Below, piece by piece: positions 1 through 7,117 of a stretch of DNA of 64,000 nucleotides. Numbering within the stretch: position 1 is the first letter of the stretch; the number at the start of each line of letters is the position of its first letter. The position numbers and the translations under genes are program-made. The stretch is from Winogradskyella sp. (GTDB taxonomy: Bacteria > Bacteroidota > Bacteroidia > Flavobacteriales > Flavobacteriaceae): assembly GCA_013002225.1 (NCBI GenBank), contig JABDKL010000013.1:43335-107334 (forward strand), in the 5' to 3' direction. The notes beneath the pieces are model-generated. The model made no database searches, was not told the DNA's origin, and worked only from the letters and a program-made list of their open reading frames with translations.

Positions 1-111
1 ACTGACTGGAGGGAGCCAGATGTAATTCGATGTGCTCCAGTGCCTTTATACAATACTTTCGAAGACGTATACCTCATGGTTAATAAAATGAAAGCGATTT
101 TAGATGAGTAA
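1..111 (+). CDS. kynU: kynureninase, C-terminal end (partial)
   Basis: Reading frame 1 is open from the window edge to TAA at 109-111 and encodes the last 36 residues of a protein. The stretch [20 protein letters not shown] matches the conserved C-terminal strand of kynureninase, a PLP enzyme that cleaves 3-hydroxykynurenine to 3-hydroxyanthranilate and alanine. It overlaps the start of the downstream kmo gene by 8 bases, which suggests translational coupling. Only the tail is visible, so the family call rests on this motif and on the kynurenine genes that follow. Confidence 0.85.
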   Translation, partial: TDWREPDVIRCAPVPLYNTFEDVYLMVNKMKAILDE

Positions 112-1504
112 TAAACAACAAAACATCCTAATCATAGGAGCTGGACTTTGCGGAAGCCTATTAGCCTTAAGACTAGGACAACGCGGTTATAATGTCAACG
201 TTTACGAAATGCGACAGGACTTACGTCGTACAGATATTTCTGCTGGACGCTCTATTAATCTTGCATTTTCTGATCGAGGCAATAAAGCCATGAAGCTTGT
301 TGGTATGGAGGACAAAGTAAAATCATTATGTATTCCTATGAATGGCCGTATGCTGCACGATAAGGATGGTAATACCTTTCTGTCAAATTATAGCGGACGC
401 GACTATGAATATATTAATTCCATATCAAGAGGCCAGCTCAATGCTTTACTTTTGGATGAAGCTGAAAAACATAAAAATGTTACCATTCATTTTAATAAAA
501 AATGTAAATCAGTAGATTTTGAAAAAACAACAGCCCTATTTGAAGATTTCAACACTAAAGAAAAGTTTATTGAAGATGCAGATTGCATAATTGCGACAGA
601 CGGCGCTGGTTCTGCATTGCGTAAAAGCTACTTTTTAGAACGCAAATTTTTATTCAGTTTTTCTCAACAATGGTTAAGCCATGGCTATAAGGAACTAAGC
701 ATCTTACCAACAAAGGATGGCGATTATAAAACCTATAAAAATGCTTTACATATTTGGCCTCGTGGAGATTTCATGATTATTGCCTTACCAAATTTAGATG
801 GTAGTTTTACAGTAACACTCTTTTTGAGCTACAATGAAGGGGACTATAATTTCAATAATTTAACAACTCCAGAGATCGTTACAGAATTCTTCGAAAAAGA
901 ATTTCCCGATGCCTTAGAAATTATGCCTAATCTGGTTGATGATTTTTTTGAAAATCCAACAGCTCCTTTAGGAACTGTTAAATGCTCTCCATGGCATTAT
1001 AAAGGCAATACATTACTAATGGGAGATTCTGCCCATGCCATTGTCCCTTTTTACGGGCAAGGAATGAATGCCTCTTTTGAAGATGTCGTAGAATTTGATA
1101 AAGTTTTAGATCAAGATCTCGAAAATTGGGAAGCCATTTTTGCGACCTATGAAAATAACAGGAAGCCAGATACCGATGCTATTGCCGATTTAGCAATTGA
1201 TAATTTTCATGAAATGAAAGACCATGTCGGACAACCTATTTTTCAAGAGAAGCGAAAAATTGAAATGGCATTAGAAAAAGAGTTTCCTAACGATTATTCC
1301 TCAAAATATAGTTTAGTTACCTTTAATGAACAAATTGGTTACAGAGAAGCTATGTTAAAAGGACGCGCACAGGACAAAGCGATTTTAAACATGTTAACCG
1401 ATAATATTATTTCTTCGGAAGATGACATAAAAGATATATTAGAGAAAGTAAAAACTGAGACTGAAGCAATTTTAGAAGATGATAGAGTTGCAGGTCTGCA
1501 TTGA
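104..1504 (+). CDS. kmo: kynurenine 3-monooxygenase
   Basis: A 466-residue FAD-dependent aromatic hydroxylase that would convert L-kynurenine to 3-hydroxykynurenine using NADPH and O2. The N-terminus carries the Rossmann dinucleotide motif GAGLCG (residues 12-17). The second FAD motif, [16 protein letters not shown], lies near residue 307. Length fits the family. It overlaps the kynU tail by 8 bases and begins a run of tryptophan-degradation genes, so the substrate assignment is firm. The C-terminal segment should hold the membrane-associating region seen in mitochondrial KMO, but I see no clear transmembrane helix, so the protein may be soluble or peripheral. Confidence 0.95.
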   Translation: MSNKQQNILIIGAGLCGSLLALRLGQRGYNVNVYEMRQDLRRTDISAGRSINLAFSDRGNKAMKLVGMEDKVKSLCIPMNGRMLHDKDGNTFLSNYSGRDYEYINSISRGQLNALLLDEAEKHKNVTIHFNKKCKSVDFEKTTALFEDFNTKEKFIEDADCIIATDGAGSALRKSYFLERKFLFSFSQQWLSHGYKELSILPTKDGDYKTYKNALHIWPRGDFMIIALPNLDGSFTVTLFLSYNEGDYNFNNLTTPEIVTEFFEKEFPDALEIMPNLVDDFFENPTAPLGTVKCSPWHYKGNTLLMGDSAHAIVPFYGQGMNASFEDVVEFDKVLDQDLENWEAIFATYENNRKPDTDAIADLAIDNFHEMKDHVGQPIFQEKRKIEMALEKEFPNDYSSKYSLVTFNEQIGYREAMLKGRAQDKAILNMLTDNIISSEDDIKDILEKVKTETEAILEDDRVAGLH

Positions 1505-1510
1505 CCATTT

Positions 1511-1586
1511 GTCATTCCGCACTTGATGCGGAATCCAATGTAAAGTGAAGTTAAATTAAATAGAATCCTGCCTTCGTAGGAATGAC
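1511..1586. repeat. palindromic intergenic repeat, copy 1
   Basis: The element is bounded by the inverted ends GTCATTCC (1511-1518) and GGAATGAC (1579-1586). Each half can fold its own small hairpin: CCGCA/TGCGG at 1517-1531 on the left and CCTGC/GTAGG at 1567-1580 on the right. A second copy with the same ends and layout lies at 4405-4477 in the same operon. Short repeats with GTCATTCC...GGAATGAC ends are common in intergenic DNA of many bacteria. The copy fills the gap between kmo and the RidA gene. Confidence 0.8.
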
Positions 1587-1593
1587 AATAATT

Positions 1594-2025
1594 ATGAGTA
1601 ACAAAGACAATAAAATTTCTGCTTCTACGGGAACACGTGTGACACCAAGAGGAGCGTATCCACATGTAAAACAAGTTGGCGATTTTATTTTCGTTTCAGG
1701 TACAAGTTCCCGTAGAGCAGACAATACCATTGCAGGAGTGGATATCATTGATGAGATGGGCACAAAACGCCTAAATGCTTATGTGCAAACACAGGAAGTA
1801 CTAAAAAACATTAATAAAAACTTACAAAAAGTCGGAGCAAGTTTAAAGGATGTGGTAGACGTTACGTCATTTTTAGTAAACATGAATGATTTTGCAGATT
1901 ACAATAAGGCTTATGCAGAATTCTTTGACAAAGAAACTGGACCAACCAGAACTACAGTTGCTGTACATCAATTACCACATCCAGATCTGGTGGTCGAAAT
2001 TAAAGTAATGGCTTACAAGAAATAA
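1594..2025 (+). CDS. RidA-family protein, probable 2-aminomuconate deaminase
   Basis: A 143-residue RidA/YjgF/UK114-fold protein. The family signature is clear: [12 protein letters not shown] followed by VEIKV, with the conserved substrate-binding Arg at residue 119. Because of its position between kmo and a semialdehyde dehydrogenase, I infer that it is the RidA-type 2-aminomuconate deaminase that releases ammonia to give 4-oxalocrotonate. A general imine deaminase role cannot be excluded. The frame is open from an ATG at 1582, but that codon lies in the end of the palindromic repeat. The second ATG (1594, MSNKDNK) is the more likely start. Confidence 0.88.
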   Translation: MSNKDNKISASTGTRVTPRGAYPHVKQVGDFIFVSGTSSRRADNTIAGVDIIDEMGTKRLNAYVQTQEVLKNINKNLQKVGASLKDVVDVTSFLVNMNDFADYNKAYAEFFDKETGPTRTTVAVHQLPHPDLVVEIKVMAYKK

Positions 2026-2095
2026 GAATAAAAGTTCAAGAACCAAGTCAAAAAGTCGAGATTCTATTTTCTTAATTCTTTTATCTGAGAATAAA

Positions 2096-3535
2096 ATGAA
2101 CATTCAAAACTATATAAACGGTAACTTCCAGGATCCAGTTCTAGACAATTGGATAGACAACTATAATCCCTCAAACGGAGAAGTTTACGGACAATTACCT
2201 AATTCCACCAAAGAAGATGTAGATAATGCGTATTCAGCAGCTCGATCGGCATTTCCAGACTGGAGTCAAACTACATTGGAAGCTCGTAGTAGAATTCTTC
2301 TGAAAATTTCAGAATTACTCGAAGCTAAATTACAAGATTTCGCTGAGGCAGAGAGTAAAGACAACGGCAAGCCGGTTTCATTGGCAAAAACTATTGACAT
2401 ACCCAGAGCCGCAAGTAATTTTAGATTTTTTGCCAATGCCATTACCCAATTTGCTAGTGAAAGTCACGAGAGTGTAGGGCAAAATGCTATTAATTACACG
2501 TTACGCCAGCCTATTGGAGTTGTAGGATGTATTAGTCCATGGAACCTCCCTCTTTATTTATTTTCCTGGAAGATTGCTCCAGCGATTGCTGCAGGAAATT
2601 GCGTTGTTGCAAAGCCTAGCGAAGTCACACCAATGACAGCCTTTTTATTGGGACAAGTGTGTACAGAAGCTGGTTTGCCTAAAGGTGTACTAAATATTGT
2701 TCATGGATTAGGCACTACCACAGGTCAGGCCATCGTTGAGCATCCAGACATTAAAGCTATATCTTTTACTGGAGGCACCACTACTGGCGCTCGTATTGCT
2801 AAAGTTGCCGCGCCCATGTTTAAAAAACTATCTTTAGAATTAGGTGGTAAAAATCCAAATATCATTTTTGCAGATTGCGATTATGACGAGATGTTAGCAA
2901 CAACAGTACGATCGTCTTTCGCCAATCAAGGACAAATATGTCTTTGCGGAAGTCGAATTTTTGTAGAAACCTTTATCTATGAAAAATTTAAGAACGACTT
3001 TGTGCAAAGTGTGAAACAGCTTAAAGTTGGTCATCCTTCAGAACCAGAAACTAATATTGGTGCTTTAGTTTCAAAGCAGCATTTAGAAAAAGTTAAAGCC
3101 TATATAGATATTGCTAAGCAAGAAAACGGAACGGTGTTATGTGGTGGCAATATTGTTAAGATCAATGGTTATGAAAACGGATATTATTTAGAACCGACTG
3201 TTATTGAAGTCTCTAGTGATGATTGTAGAGTTAACCAGGAAGAGATATTTGGTCCTGTGGTTACAATTATGCCTTTTAAAACTGAACACGAAGTTTTGCA
3301 AATGGCGAACAAGGTAAAGTATGGCTTATCTGCAACCCTATGGACAAATAATTTAAAACGTACGATGCATTTAAGTAATATGCTCGAAGCCGGAATTGTT
3401 TGGGTAAATACCTGGTTAATGCGTGATTTACGTACACCATTTGGTGGTGTTAAAGATAGTGGCGTTGGCAGAGAAGGTGGCTTTGAAGCTTTACGCTTTT
3501 TTACAGAAGCTAAAAATGTTTGTATAAAGTATTGA
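2096..3535 (+). CDS. aldehyde dehydrogenase, probable 2-aminomuconic semialdehyde dehydrogenase
   Basis: A 479-residue NAD-dependent aldehyde dehydrogenase. The catalytic Cys is C282 in NQGQIC and the general-base Glu is E248 in LELGGK. The cofactor-binding FTGGT motif lies shortly upstream. Next to the HAO and ACMS decarboxylase genes, the expected reaction is oxidation of 2-aminomuconate 6-semialdehyde to 2-aminomuconate. The related 2-hydroxymuconic semialdehyde dehydrogenases share the fold, so the exact substrate is inferred from context. It sits 70 bases after the RidA gene, in the same direction. Confidence 0.9.
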   Translation: MNIQNYINGNFQDPVLDNWIDNYNPSNGEVYGQLPNSTKEDVDNAYSAARSAFPDWSQTTLEARSRILLKISELLEAKLQDFAEAESKDNGKPVSLAKTIDIPRAASNFRFFANAITQFASESHESVGQNAINYTLRQPIGVVGCISPWNLPLYLFSWKIAPAIAAGNCVVAKPSEVTPMTAFLLGQVCTEAGLPKGVLNIVHGLGTTTGQAIVEHPDIKAISFTGGTTTGARIAKVAAPMFKKLSLELGGKNPNIIFADCDYDEMLATTVRSSFANQGQICLCGSRIFVETFIYEKFKNDFVQSVKQLKVGHPSEPETNIGALVSKQHLEKVKAYIDIAKQENGTVLCGGNIVKINGYENGYYLEPTVIEVSSDDCRVNQEEIFGPVVTIMPFKTEHEVLQMANKVKYGLSATLWTNNLKRTMHLSNMLEAGIVWVNTWLMRDLRTPFGGVKDSGVGREGGFEALRFFTEAKNVCIKY

Positions 3536-3610
3536 TGCTTTGTAATTATGCTGAAAATACATTAGCAGTATATATTAAACTAAAAAATATTCCATAATTT
3601 CAGGAAAAAC

Positions 3611-4393
3611 ATGAACTTAAATTTAAACAACAAGTATGCCTTAGTCTGTGGTAGTACAGCAGGAATAGGAAAAGCAACAGCAATGGCTCTAGCGGCCGAA
3701 GGTACAATAGTAACCTTAGTTGCTAGAAATGAGGATAAGCTAAAAACTACCCTAGCCGAATTACCTCAGCATCGTAAACACGATTATATAGTTGCTGATT
3801 TTAGCAATCCACAGGAATTAAAAGAAAAAGTATCAGATTATATTTCAAATAATCACGGGTTCCATGTTTTGGTAAACAATACAGGTGGACCAGCCGGTGG
3901 ACCAATATTTTCCGCCAATATTGAAGAATTCGAAAGCGCTTTTACGCAACATCTAAAGTGTAATCACGTATTGGTTCAGTCTGTTGTTCCATTTATGAAA
4001 GAACATAATTTTGGTCGTATAATTAATGTTATATCTACCTCTGTAAAACAACCATTAGATGGTTTGGGTGTAAGTAATACTATTCGTGGAGCAGTGGCCA
4101 ACTGGAGCAAGACATTAGCCAATGAATTGGGTCAGTTTGGTATAACTGTAAATAATGTTTTACCTGGAGCAACAGGGACAGAACGTCTCACCCAAATTAT
4201 AAAGAATAAATCTGCTAAAGCCGGTAACACTGAGGAGGAAGCTGCTAATACCATGAAAAATGCTGTACCAGCAAAGCGGTTTGCAAAACCAGAAGAGCTC
4301 GCAGATGCCATTACATTTTTAGCAAGCGATCGTGCATCCTATATTAACGGAATTAACCTTCCGGTTGATGGCGGAAGAACAAAATCTTTGTAA
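3611..4393 (+). CDS. short-chain dehydrogenase/reductase family protein lacking the usual Tyr-x3-Lys
   Basis: A 260-residue SDR-fold protein. The N-terminal nucleotide motif GSTAGIG (around residues 14-20) and the NNTGG motif are present. The C-terminal GRTKSL tail follows PVDGG, as is usual for SDRs. Where the catalytic Tyr-x3-Lys should be, the sequence reads SNTIRGAVANW, so the usual proton donor and lysine are missing. This deviation is known in a subgroup of SDRs. It lies inside the kynurenine operon, but no SDR step belongs to the standard route, so its substrate is unknown. Confidence 0.85.
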   Translation: MNLNLNNKYALVCGSTAGIGKATAMALAAEGTIVTLVARNEDKLKTTLAELPQHRKHDYIVADFSNPQELKEKVSDYISNNHGFHVLVNNTGGPAGGPIFSANIEEFESAFTQHLKCNHVLVQSVVPFMKEHNFGRIINVISTSVKQPLDGLGVSNTIRGAVANWSKTLANELGQFGITVNNVLPGATGTERLTQIIKNKSAKAGNTEEEAANTMKNAVPAKRFAKPEELADAITFLASDRASYINGINLPVDGGRTKSL

Positions 4394-4404
4394 CTTTAGG
4401 ACAT

Positions 4405-4477
4405 GTCATTCCTGCGAATGCAGGGGTCCACAACATCTGATAAACATATAATAAATTCTTGCCCTCGCAGGAATGAC
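4405..4477. repeat. palindromic intergenic repeat, copy 2
   Basis: It has the same architecture as the element at 1511-1586: GTCATTCC at the left end and GGAATGAC at the right. The left hairpin is CCTGC-gaat-GCAGG and the right one is TTGC-cctc-GCAG. The central spacer is AT-rich and differs from copy 1, while the ends and hairpins are conserved. It lies between the SDR gene and the dioxygenase gene and contributes an in-frame ATG (4473) to the latter that is probably not used. Confidence 0.8.
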
Positions 4478-4490
4478 AAAAAATAGAACT

Positions 4491-5027
4491 ATGAGCACAT
4501 TATTTCCACCAATAAATTTCAAAGAATGGATAGAAGAAAACCGCCATTTATTAAAACCACCTGTAGGCAATAAAGTAGTTTGGAAAGGTGGCGACTTTAT
4601 AGTTATGGTTGTAGGTGGACCAAACAGTAGAAAAGATTACCATTACAATGAAACCCCTGAGTTTTTCTATCAGGTAGAAGGCGATATTGTCTTAAAAGTT
4701 ATAGACGAAGGCACACCAAAAGATATCCATATAAAAGAAGGGGATATATTCTTACTACCACCAAAAGTGCCGCACTCACCTCAGAGAGGCGCTAATACTG
4801 TTGGCCTGGTAATAGAATATCCTCGAGAAGATGGCGTAAAGGATGCGTTACTTTGGTTCTGTGAAAACTGTACTACTAAATTATACGAGGAAGATTTTAC
4901 GTTAGACAATATTGAAACAGATATGCCCAAGATATTTGATGAATATTACGGAGATAAACAAAAAAGAAGCTGCCCTAATTGTGGAGAAGTAATGCAACCA
5001 CCAAAAAAAGTTCAATTAGATGACTAA
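4491..5027 (+). CDS. nbaC: 3-hydroxyanthranilate 3,4-dioxygenase
   Basis: A 178-residue cupin dioxygenase that opens 3-hydroxyanthranilate to 2-amino-3-carboxymuconate semialdehyde using Fe(II). The iron ligands fall exactly where the bacterial family has them: H51, E57 and H95 (in VPHSPQR). The C-terminal rubredoxin-like site is intact, with Cys pairs at 124/127 (CENC) and 161/164 (CPNC), which marks the bacterial single-cupin type. The start at 4491 (MSTLFPP) is chosen over 4473, because the upstream ATG belongs to the repeat and would shift the His numbering. The gene overlaps the next one by 8 bases. Confidence 0.95.
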   Translation: MSTLFPPINFKEWIEENRHLLKPPVGNKVVWKGGDFIVMVVGGPNSRKDYHYNETPEFFYQVEGDIVLKVIDEGTPKDIHIKEGDIFLLPPKVPHSPQRGANTVGLVIEYPREDGVKDALLWFCENCTTKLYEEDFTLDNIETDMPKIFDEYYGDKQKRSCPNCGEVMQPPKKVQLDD

Positions 5028-6105
5028 GAAAAAACTTCGTATTAACGGTCACTCACATCTTCTACCCTACCCAGAAGAAATTCCTCAGTTTATGAAGGAT
5101 AAAGGTATTTTCTGGGTTGATAAGGATCGTAAATACATGCTTCAAAAAGACTGGAACCGACCAATAACAGACTCAAGCTTCTTTCTAAATGAAAAGTTAG
5201 CATGGATGGAACGTTTCAAAATAGACCATGCTGTCGTTTTAAACTTGTCTCAGCTCTACGGTAATGGCTTACGCGTTGAAGAAATGAAACAAGCTTTAAG
5301 ATTTCAGAATGATTTTAATGCAAAGGTGCAACACCAAAATCCTAGTAAATTTACCTGTGGTTTTGTTGTACACCCTGGTTTTGTTCGTGGTGCTTGCTGG
5401 GAAATAGAACGTTGTGTTGAGGAGTTGGGTATGCAATTATTGTGTCTTCCAACGCACTATATGGATACCATTGGGACCTGGCGCTGTATTTTTGATGAGG
5501 AAAATGAGCCAATATTTGAGTTAGCAAACAAGTATAATCTTGCCGTTGAGATTCATCCCTATGATGGAGAAAAATTTATAAAGCTAGAAAATACATCTTG
5601 GCGTTTCCACTTGATCTGGATGCTAGCCCAATGTGCTGATGCTTATCACTTTCTAACTTTAAACGGATATCAGGACAAATACCCGAATATGCGTACCTGT
5701 TTTGCTCATGGTGGACAGTTGGCACAAATTAACTTAGGAAGACGTATACAAGGCTTTGATGGACGACCAGACTTATTTGAAGGCAAGAGTCATCCAAGAA
5801 AAGCTGTAGGTCACAAAAATATTTTCTTTGACACATTAGTGCATGATACAGGTGGTCTAGAACTTCTCATAAAAAATCAGACCTCAAAACAAGTGTTAAT
5901 GGGATTAGACGATCCCTATCCATTAGGTGAAATGGAAAGTGAAAAACAATCCTCTTATCCAGGTAAAATTCTAGATTTAGCAATGGAACGAAAGATAATA
6001 TCTGAAAATGAACGTGATGCCATTTGGGAGGATAATGTAATCCAATGGTTGTGTGGAGATGATGAGCAAGCAAAACAAAAATTAATGCAACGTATTCTTT
6101 CTTAG
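5020..6105 (+). CDS. nbaD: 2-amino-3-carboxymuconate-6-semialdehyde decarboxylase (amidohydrolase family)
   Basis: A 361-residue metal-dependent amidohydrolase-fold decarboxylase. The N-terminal HxH metal pair is H11/H13 (NGHSHLLP), FAHGGQ lies in the middle, and the catalytic Asp is in GLDDPYPLG near residue 297. It would decarboxylate the ring-opening product of the preceding dioxygenase and so direct it away from quinolinate/NAD. Overlap with the dioxygenase gene (8 bases) and with the following methyltransferase (1 base) points to tight coupling in one operon. Confidence 0.95.
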   Translation: MTKKKLRINGHSHLLPYPEEIPQFMKDKGIFWVDKDRKYMLQKDWNRPITDSSFFLNEKLAWMERFKIDHAVVLNLSQLYGNGLRVEEMKQALRFQNDFNAKVQHQNPSKFTCGFVVHPGFVRGACWEIERCVEELGMQLLCLPTHYMDTIGTWRCIFDEENEPIFELANKYNLAVEIHPYDGEKFIKLENTSWRFHLIWMLAQCADAYHFLTLNGYQDKYPNMRTCFAHGGQLAQINLGRRIQGFDGRPDLFEGKSHPRKAVGHKNIFFDTLVHDTGGLELLIKNQTSKQVLMGLDDPYPLGEMESEKQSSYPGKILDLAMERKIISENERDAIWEDNVIQWLCGDDEQAKQKLMQRILS

Positions 6106-6746
6106 TGTATTTTTTACCTGAAAAATTAGACCATTATATTGTAGCACATTCTGAGCAAGAACCAGAGCTATTACAAGAACTTACGCGAGAGACATACCAA
6201 AAAGTATTGCAACCCATAATGCTAAGTGGGCCATACCAAGGCCGCGTTCTAAGTATGATCTCTAAACTTATTAATCCAAAATCAGTTTTAGAGTTAGGCA
6301 CATTTACAGGTTATTCTACGTTGTGCCTGGCAGAAGGACTGTCTTCAGATGGTGTTATTCACACCATTGATATTAATGAAGAGTTAGTAGACTTTCAACG
6401 CAAATATTTTGACAGATCTAAGTATGGACATCAAATAATTCAGCATACTGGAAATGCAATAGATATAATACCAACGCTGCACACGATGTTTGATTTGGTT
6501 TTTATTGATGCAGACAAACCTAATTACAGTAATTATTTTAATGCGGTCATAGACAAGTTAGAGGCTGGAGGAATTATTTTGTCTGATAATGTGTTATGGC
6601 ATGGTAAGGTCGTAGAGAAGCTTAAGAAGAAAGATATATCTACAAAGGCTGTTTTGGACTACAATACCCTTCTTAAAAATGATGATCGCATAGAAACAGT
6701 AGTTTTACCTATACGTGATGGTTTAACCATTAGCAGAAAGAAATAG
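6105..6746 (+). CDS. class I O-methyltransferase (catechol/caffeoyl-CoA type)
   Basis: A 213-residue SAM-dependent, probably metal-dependent O-methyltransferase. Motif I is LELGTFTGYST and the metal/substrate-binding part is FIDADKPNYSNYF, followed by SDNVLWHGKV. The start codon is GTG at 6105, whose first base is the last base of the upstream TAG, so translation is probably coupled. Its presence at the end of the kynurenine operon suggests a catechol-like pathway intermediate such as 3-hydroxyanthranilate or 3-hydroxykynurenine as substrate, but that is inference. It converges on tatA with one base between the stop codons. Confidence 0.9.
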   Translation: MYFLPEKLDHYIVAHSEQEPELLQELTRETYQKVLQPIMLSGPYQGRVLSMISKLINPKSVLELGTFTGYSTLCLAEGLSSDGVIHTIDINEELVDFQRKYFDRSKYGHQIIQHTGNAIDIIPTLHTMFDLVFIDADKPNYSNYFNAVIDKLEAGGIILSDNVLWHGKVVEKLKKKDISTKAVLDYNTLLKNDDRIETVVLPIRDGLTISRKK

Positions 6747-6747
6747 T

Positions 6748-7038
6748 CTATTTTCTTCGCTTTAAGGACCCTGTAAAATCTTCTAGATCATCTTTTACTT
6801 TATCCAGTTCCTGCTGAATCTCTTTGGCAGCATCCGTATCTATAATATTGCTTTCTTTTGCACTTTTAGTGACCTCGTGCTTAATATCGTTGGTTGCATC
6901 TCTAAGTGTACGCATACCTTTACCCATACCTCTTGCAATTTCAGGTAATTTATCTGCGCCAAAAACTAATACCACAATAAAGAGTATGAATACAATTTCT
7001 GTACCTCCAATAAATAATAATATGGTTGAATGTATCAC
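6748..7038 (-). CDS. tatA: Sec-independent translocase protein TatA/E family
   Basis: A 96-residue protein with the TatA layout: a short N-terminal transmembrane helix (about residues 8-26), the conserved hinge FGADKLPEIARGMGKGM, an amphipathic helix and a charged, Lys/Glu-rich tail. TatA oligomers form the pore of the twin-arginine pathway in the inner membrane. The start is GTG (MIHSTIL). A Bacteroidota -7 element (7043-7050) sits so close to it that the message would be nearly leaderless. No tatC lies nearby. Confidence 0.92.
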   Translation of the reverse strand: MIHSTILLFIGGTEIVFILFIVVLVFGADKLPEIARGMGKGMRTLRDATNDIKHEVTKSAKESNIIDTDAAKEIQQELDKVKDDLEDFTGSLKRRK

Positions 7039-7042
7039 GATG

Positions 7043-7050
7043 CAAATATA
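7043..7050 (-). promoter_or_regulatory. -7 promoter element of tatA
   Basis: The minus strand reads TATATTTG, an exact match to the Bacteroidota TAnnTTTG element. It ends only four bases before the tatA GTG. I see no TTTG -33 element at the usual distance. Transcription would start at or very near the start codon. Confidence 0.6.
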
Positions 7051-7072
7051 GAGTGACTTTATCTAATAAAAA

Positions 7073-7098
7073 AAAGCCGACTCGTTAAAGTCGGCTTT
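7073..7098 (-). terminator. intrinsic terminator of the M1 peptidase gene
   Basis: A 10-bp stem AAAGCCGACT/AGTCGGCTTT with a 6-base loop, followed on the minus strand by a run of T. It lies 20 bases past the peptidase stop codon and separates that gene from tatA. Confidence 0.85.
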
Positions 7099-7117
7099 AA
7101 TATTTAAATTTTATAAT

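Noticed and set aside
1582-1593. Upstream ATG as the start of the RidA gene
   Set aside because: The ATG belongs to the conserved repeat end; the next ATG (1594) begins the family-like MSNKDNK segment.
1339-1763. Minus-strand frames of 111 and 70 codons across the kmo end and RidA start
   Set aside because: They run through the palindromic repeat and antisense to two well-supported genes, with no recognisable domain.
4473-4490. Upstream ATG as the start of the 3-hydroxyanthranilate dioxygenase
   Set aside because: The ATG is repeat-derived; using 4491 puts the iron ligands at residues 51, 57 and 95, as in the bacterial family.
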